Shown here: piece by piece, positions 60,009 to 64,000 of the stretch
How positions within the stretch are numbered: position 1 is the first letter of the stretch
How the letters are laid out: the number at the start of each line of letters is the position of its first letter
NCBI GenBank assembly: GCA_018267955.1
Contig: JAFDXL010000009.1
Span: forward strand, 1 to 64,000
Reading direction: 5' to 3'
DNA from: Bacteroidota bacterium
Lineage (GTDB): Bacteria; Bacteroidota; Bacteroidia; Chitinophagales; Chitinophagaceae
Length of the DNA: 64,000 nt
Notes under the pieces: model-generated
Databases searched by the model: none
Told to the model about the DNA's origin: nothing
What the model saw: the letters and a program-made list of their open reading frames with translations, nothing else
Program-made: the position numbers and the translations under genes

Positions 60009-62450
60009 TTAGTTTCCAAGTCCGCTTGTCTGTACACGTTTGCTTTCTTCCTCAGCTCCGCTTTGAATTTGTTTCGGCCCTTTTGCCTGGTGGTTACCAA
60101 AACGATAGGTGAAAGAAAGTTTTACCTGGCGTGTTTCTTGTTTACCCGAAGCCCAAACTTTCTGACCGGAGAAGTCACTGTTGGCGCTCCACTTCAGCGA
60201 GTTAAACAAGTCGCTTACTGATACCTTAACGGTTGTCCTGCCTTGCATGATCTTTTTCTGAACACCTGCATCTGCGCTCCATATGGATGCTGACTTCATG
60301 CTTCCCTGCCAGATCGATGGTGTTGTGTAAAAGCCGCTCAGTTCTGCACTCCAGTCTTTGCCAAAGCTATAGCTGTTTTGCATGAAAAAGTTGGCTGCCC
60401 ATGTATCAATATTTATATCTCTTCCGGCGCCGTAAGATGCCTGGTATTTCGAATAGTATCCGTTAGCACTGGCAAAAAAGCTATAGGCTTTGTATTGGAA
60501 CGCATAGCTCAGGTTCAGGTTGGTAATATCCTGGGTAGCTAAGTTGCGGTTAGAGAGAAAGCTCTTCAAGCCGGCTGCTGTATCCACTACTTGTCCAAAT
60601 ACATCATCTACATGGCTATAGCTAAGGCTGCTGTTCAGGCGGAATTTGTAGGTATAGGTCAGGCTTACTGTATTGCTGTATTGCGGCCTGAGGTCTGTAC
60701 TGCCCTTATGAAAGCCATATTCATTGATACGATACTCAAATGGATTCAGGTCTTTATAAACAGGCCTGTCAATACGTCGGCTGTAAGCCAGCACAAACTG
60801 GTTAGCTGTTTTGGGGGCAATTGTTACAGAAACACTTGGAAAGAAGTCAAGGTAGTTTTTGGTGAAATTTTGGTTGACAGCTACCCAATGATTAGGGGTG
60901 TTTTCCCATTTTCTCAAATCTCCTTTTATAGAGGTAAGCTCCGCGCGCAATCCTCCCTGTACAGCAAAACCTTTGAATTCGCCTGCGTACTTAGCATATG
61001 CTGCGTTCACATTTTCTGCATATTGAAAGAAATTGCTTGCTGTTCTGTCCAATGCCAGTGCGCCGCTATGCTCATTATACTGGTCGAAGGTGTTATCCGT
61101 TTTTACATAGCCAAACTTTCCACCGAAACCTATATGACCTATAGCGGTGTTCTGCTCATAGTCTGCCTTCACCGAATAGATGTCAATACGTGTAGGGCTT
61201 TCTATCTGGTAATTCCTGGTGTTGACGATATTTTTACCATCGGCATCTAAAAAGGTATTGGGTTGCCATTGGCTTTGGTTCAGTGAATAATAGCCATAAT
61301 CCCCTGTAAAGTTTAGGCTCCTGCCCTTACCATCTGCGTACGAATAATAGACGTTTGTGTTTACGTTATCATTCTTCATCTTATTGATGTTGGCCGCATC
61401 CAGCGTGCGGGCTGTTTTGCCAGTTGTTTCATCCAGGATATAAGTATAGTTTGTGTTTTCCAGTGTAGGTGTCGCGAAGCTGCCATTCACCATAACGCCC
61501 AGTGAATTTTTTGCGTTCAGCGTATAGTCAACGCCCGCTTTAAAGTTATGGCTGTTGTTTTTAAACAATAACTTATTCTTCTGATCCAGGGATGTATCAT
61601 TCAAATTTCTGTAAAGGTTAAAATCCATGCCTGTATTGCCATAGGCGCCATTGTAAGACCCGTAAAGGTTCATCTTTTCATTACGGTAATTAATGGAAAG
61701 GCCGTCATCAACTCTTGTATGGCAGCTTACACTAACGCCTGTGCTGACGTTGCCATTGAATCCCGCTGATTTGTTCTTTTTCAATCGTATGTTGATCACT
61801 CCTGCGGTACCTGCCGCTTCATATTGCGATGAAGGATTGGTGATGATTTCTATGGCTTCGATCTGCGATGACGATAAAGATTTCAGGTAGTTCGATAGGT
61901 CTTGCGATGAAAGGGGAGAAGGGCGTCCGTCAATGTATATCTTTACACCATTCTTGCCGTTTACGCTTAGCTGGTCATCTTTGTCTATCATCACCCCCGG
62001 CGATTTGCGCAATAGCTCCAGCGCATCGGTGCCCGTTGCGTTGATGGTACCTTCTACATTTAGTACTATTTTATCCGGTTTGGTCTCCACCATTGGTTTG
62101 CGTACAGAGACTACAACATCCTTTAATTGTACATCCGTCTTGCGCAATATCATAGCGGGCAATACAACCGGCTCGTTGCCCGAATAGAATTTGGATGAAT
62201 AGGCAGTCTGATAGCCCACATTATTAATGCGCACTAAAAGGCTGTCCGCTCCTGTAGCATTAAGATTGTATTTACCATCTACCAAAATGTTTTGGTCGAT
62301 CACTGCGCTGTCTTTTGCACGCAGCAAAGATGCCACTGCACCGGTCAGTTCGTTGTTTGTGTCGTCTTTAACAATGCCGCTAATCTGTTGTGCATGTGCT
62401 GCCGTTGTTACAAAAACAGGCATTAAATAAAGGAATAATCGTTTTTTCAT
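60009..62450 (-). CDS. TonB-dependent receptor family outer-membrane protein
   Basis: An 813-residue protein. Signal peptide (about 1-20, ending AHAQQ). A CarboxypepD_reg-like domain (about 22-100) leads into a plug-like region (KIYIDGRPSPLSSQDLSNYL, NPSSQYEAAGTAGVINI). The C-terminal part is an OMP_b-brl_3-type barrel ending SFTYRFG plus a polar tail. This fits the 'outer membrane beta-barrel family' of TonB-type receptors that lack a canonical lumen signature. It lies 93 bp after the GNAT gene, same strand. Confidence 0.88.
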   Translation of the reverse strand: MKKRLFLYLMPVFVTTAAHAQQISGIVKDDTNNELTGAVASLLRAKDSAVIDQNILVDGKYNLNATGADSLLVRINNVGYQTAYSSKFYSGNEPVVLPAMILRKTDVQLKDVVVSVRKPMVETKPDKIVLNVEGTINATGTDALELLRKSPGVMIDKDDQLSVNGKNGVKIYIDGRPSPLSSQDLSNYLKSLSSSQIEAIEIITNPSSQYEAAGTAGVINIRLKKNKSAGFNGNVSTGVSVSCHTRVDDGLSINYRNEKMNLYGSYNGAYGNTGMDFNLYRNLNDTSLDQKNKLLFKNNSHNFKAGVDYTLNAKNSLGVMVNGSFATPTLENTNYTYILDETTGKTARTLDAANINKMKNDNVNTNVYYSYADGKGRSLNFTGDYGYYSLNQSQWQPNTFLDADGKNIVNTRNYQIESPTRIDIYSVKADYEQNTAIGHIGFGGKFGYVKTDNTFDQYNEHSGALALDRTASNFFQYAENVNAAYAKYAGEFKGFAVQGGLRAELTSIKGDLRKWENTPNHWVAVNQNFTKNYLDFFPSVSVTIAPKTANQFVLAYSRRIDRPVYKDLNPFEYRINEYGFHKGSTDLRPQYSNTVSLTYTYKFRLNSSLSYSHVDDVFGQVVDTAAGLKSFLSNRNLATQDITNLNLSYAFQYKAYSFFASANGYYSKYQASYGAGRDINIDTWAANFFMQNSYSFGKDWSAELSGFYTTPSIWQGSMKSASIWSADAGVQKKIMQGRTTVKVSVSDLFNSLKWSANSDFSGQKVWASGKQETRQVKLSFTYRFGNHQAKGPKQIQSGAEEESKRVQTSGLGN

Positions 62451-62498
62451 AACTATATATTTTATTGTTTGATTTTATTTTTGAAATAGGTATCCCAT

Positions 62499-62515
62499 CG
62501 GCTTGTTACAAGCCG
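62499..62515. other. Stem-loop between GNAT and receptor genes
   Basis: CGGCTTG/CAAGCCG 7-bp stem with a TTA loop. On the minus strand the T run lies before it, not after, so it is not an obvious intrinsic terminator. Confidence 0.4.
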
Positions 62516-62543
62516 TTAAAAACCATAATGTCTTTTTTGTCGA

Positions 62544-63212
62544 TCAGGAAATTGTTTCCGGCTGGCGATGGCCAACACAGGCACTGCCTGCTTCAGCGCA
62601 ACAGCAGCTTGCTGTTTTGTTCTTAACAAAAGGGCTGCTGCAATTCCAGCAGCTAGCTGCCGGTTGCTCAGATAGCTCGAAGCCCATTTGTTCTATAATA
62701 TTTTTTTCAGTGACAGAAACCAAGTTGGGTTGAAAGCTAGGCTGCAATGCATCATTAAGATAGAGTATCCCTGTATTGCGAAAACCTGCCTTTACTATAC
62801 CTCGTAGCGACGCCTTGTTTTCCGGTGCGTGTATGATCCAGAACTGGTCTGCTTCTATTTGCTCGTACTTAATAATATGCTGCAGCAGCGCCGGGTAAAT
62901 GCCAAGCCCCCTGTATGCGTTTGCTGTTCGGAAGTTCCACAGGTAGCGGTTACTTGCAGGTAATATAATATCGTGATTCAATTCCCCGATGCCTGCTTTT
63001 TTTCTTGCCATCCAGCCAAAAGCCGCCGGTTTCCCGTTTATAAATGCTACAAATGCCACGTGGTCGTTTGTCAGCCTATCGTTTATCTTTTCAACAGGGG
63101 CATCGCTCATTTGCGATAGTAACGCTACGTCTGTACTTCTTTCGATATGCAGGCCTTTGATGGGCGGCAGTTCCGGCAGTTTATCGTTGGTTGAAAATGT
63201 ATAAAGCGACAT
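62544..63212 (-). CDS. GNAT acetyltransferase with a cysteine-rich C-terminal tail
   Basis: A 222-residue protein. The GNAT core (about 20-165) has the acetyl-CoA loop YRGLGIYPALL and a NKASLRGIVKAGF final segment. The last 36 residues (187-222) form a separate tail with 6 Cys (188, 191, 203, 204, 205, 212), and the core has none. Such a tail is unusual for GNATs. The gene lies 75 bp after a Cys-rich peptide gene with a stem-loop between, suggesting joint function, perhaps metal binding or modification of the peptide. The pairing is inference; no family is known to me. Confidence 0.8.
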   Translation of the reverse strand: MSLYTFSTNDKLPELPPIKGLHIERSTDVALLSQMSDAPVEKINDRLTNDHVAFVAFINGKPAAFGWMARKKAGIGELNHDIILPASNRYLWNFRTANAYRGLGIYPALLQHIIKYEQIEADQFWIIHAPENKASLRGIVKAGFRNTGILYLNDALQPSFQPNLVSVTEKNIIEQMGFELSEQPAASCWNCSSPFVKNKTASCCCAEAGSACVGHRQPETIS

Positions 63213-63251
63213 TGAAGAATTGATTTATTGTTTGTGTAATGATTTTAAATA

Positions 63252-63279
63252 GCGGAGAGAAACCTGGGTTTCTCCCCGC
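63252..63279 (-). terminator. Stem-loop between the peptide and GNAT genes
   Basis: GCGG and GAGAAACC pair with GGTTTCTC and CCGC (one mismatch), 13-bp helix, about 8 bases after the peptide stop. On the minus strand TATTTAAAATC follows, so it may stop part of the transcription and raise the peptide:GNAT ratio. Confidence 0.5.
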
Positions 63280-63287
63280 ATGTTTGT

Positions 63288-63419
63288 TTAAGCGCAGCAA
63301 GTGCAGCCGCATGTGCAACCAATGCCCGGGCAGTTATCGCCGCAGGTACAAATACCTGTTGATGCGTTGATTGCTTGTTCAGAAGCGGTGCTGCAGTTGC
63401 ATTTTTTTGACTTTTCCAT
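63288..63419 (-). CDS. Cysteine-rich 43-residue peptide (metallothionein-like)
   Basis: A 132-bp ORF (ATG 63419, TAA 63288-63290), too short for common ORF lists. The peptide has 10 Cys in 43 residues: 7, 9, 24, 26, 30, 35, 37, 39, 41, 42. The N-terminal MEKSKKCNCS is charged and the C-terminal half reads CTCGDNC then GCTCGCTCC. It has no signal peptide, so it is likely cytosolic. Cys-x-Cys pairs recall metallothioneins; a precursor of a modified peptide is the alternative. TACTTTTG -7 box lies at 63459-63466. Co-directional with the Cys-tailed GNAT gene. Not confirmed by homology. Confidence 0.65.
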   Translation of the reverse strand: MEKSKKCNCSTASEQAINASTGICTCGDNCPGIGCTCGCTCCA

Positions 63420-63458
63420 TTTTGCTTATTTTTTTTGGTTTAAAAATTATTGATAATG

Positions 63459-63466
63459 CAAAAGTA
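63459..63466 (-). promoter_or_regulatory. -7 box for the Cys-rich peptide gene
   Basis: TACTTTTG on the minus strand fits TAnnTTTG, 40 bases before ATG 63419. No -33 element is clear at 20 bp. Confidence 0.4.
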
Positions 63467-63612
63467 GTTTGGCGCAGAGGGGGCATTGTTACACCATGGA
63501 GTGTTCGTTGTATATAATTCCCTTTTTGCAAAAAATAAGCATTCACATCTCCGTAAAGCAGTTCCCTATATGTCCGCAATTATGGTATTTTTATGTACAG
63601 AACTTTTGCCAC

Positions 63613-64000
63613 ATGCCCCAGCCCAAAGCATTTATGTATATCAGCCCGACGCGTATGATGCTGGTTTCGCCGCATTTGGTGGCCGAGGTGCATCAGCATG
63701 CAGTGATCCAGTTCACCTGTTCGCTTGACGGAACGCCTTTTTCTGTTTGGACGGAAGGGGATGATTGGCAAAAAACAGAGGCTGTGCTTATCAACTCGGG
63801 CGTTGCACATAGCGTTAAGGACTTTAGCGGCTGGCAGGCTACTATCTGCATTATACCGGATGCAAGATTAGGCAGCCTGGTACAGGAGCGTGTTTTAGAG
63901 GGTAAAGAGGTAAAGTATTTCCATGCAGGGGATATTGCTCCTATATTAGAATTGATACAGCATACCCGCCACCAGCCCATTGCAGATAGCCATAGTTTTC
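63613..64000 (+). CDS. AraC-type regulator, N-terminal sensing domain (3' end outside window)
   Basis: The frame is open from ATG 63613 to the edge, 129 residues. It may start at ATG 63634 (MYISPTRMM) instead. Cupin-like segments HLVAEVHQHAVIQFTCSLDG and VLINSGVAHSVKDFSGWQATICII are typical of the N-terminal domain of AraC regulators; the HTH would lie beyond the window. It is divergent from the Cys-rich peptide gene, 193 bp away, and a likely regulator of it. Confidence 0.65.
   Translation, partial: MPQPKAFMYISPTRMMLVSPHLVAEVHQHAVIQFTCSLDGTPFSVWTEGDDWQKTEAVLINSGVAHSVKDFSGWQATICIIPDARLGSLVQERVLEGKEVKYFHAGDIAPILELIQHTRHQPIADSHSF

Overview
The window looks like chromosomal DNA of a Bacteroidota bacterium, most likely a Chitinophagaceae-type member of the Chitinophagia; the genus cannot be fixed from sequence alone. 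Grounds: several secreted proteins with type IX secretion (T9SS) sorting domains or CHU_C/gliding-type C-termini; TonB receptors with a CarboxypepD_reg-like N-terminus; Bacteroidota promoters (TTTG or TTG, about 20 bp, then TAnnTTTG); a YfhO membrane protein; an E1 alpha/beta fusion; and near absence of Shine-Dalgarno sites. I found no rRNA, tRNA, CRISPR array, integrase or intact insertion sequence. Where an open frame began at a TTG or GTG I moved the start to the supported ATG and say so.

Layout. 1-2923 (-): 3' truncated giant secreted surface protein. 3176-8286 (+): F420-reductase-like oxidoreductase, then an ABC ATPase, permease and M1 aminopeptidase run. 8356-10410 (-): fused 2-oxoacid dehydrogenase E1. 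10597-17207 (+): tight run yfhO, acyltransferase, flippase, KirBac channel, rocD. 17233-21023: truA, asnB, DUF2157 membrane protein. 21412-24390 (-): DUF3347 lipoprotein and TonB receptor. 24463-26962 (+): ABC-F ATPase and YajQ. 27011-30160: outer-membrane proteins, including a two-barrel PagL-like protein. 30256-31790 (+): WYL regulator, zinc ribbon, HEAT protein.

31839-40390 holds two ArsR/SRPBCC modules. One (33820-35526, +) is divergent from an NmrA-like reductase/AraC pair. The other (40390-38036, -) runs arsR, SRPBCC, DoxX, YdeI-like, DUF4256. Their promoter-operators share one architecture (two 16-bp palindromes 26 bp apart around the -7 box) but carry different half-sites. Between and after them lie an alpha/beta hydrolase, a c-type cytochrome lipoprotein, T9SS cargo proteins, an M48 protease and a YadA-head/S74-chaperone/T9SS hybrid (42546-44909).

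45116-52627: SRPBCC, LonC-type protease, GNAT, DUF2200, P1B-4 metal ATPase, DUF1810, DUF1801. 52698-55043: two secreted proteins of unknown function with a REP-like element and two identical 32-nt terminators. 55126-59876 (-): reductases, a Tat-signal thioredoxin-reductase-like flavoprotein, small membrane protein and AraC regulator. 60009-64000: TonB-type barrel receptor, GNAT with a cysteine-only tail, an unlisted 43-residue peptide with 10 Cys (63288-63419), and a divergent partial AraC-like regulator. The Cys-rich peptide/GNAT pair and the paired ArsR operators are the most novel-looking items.
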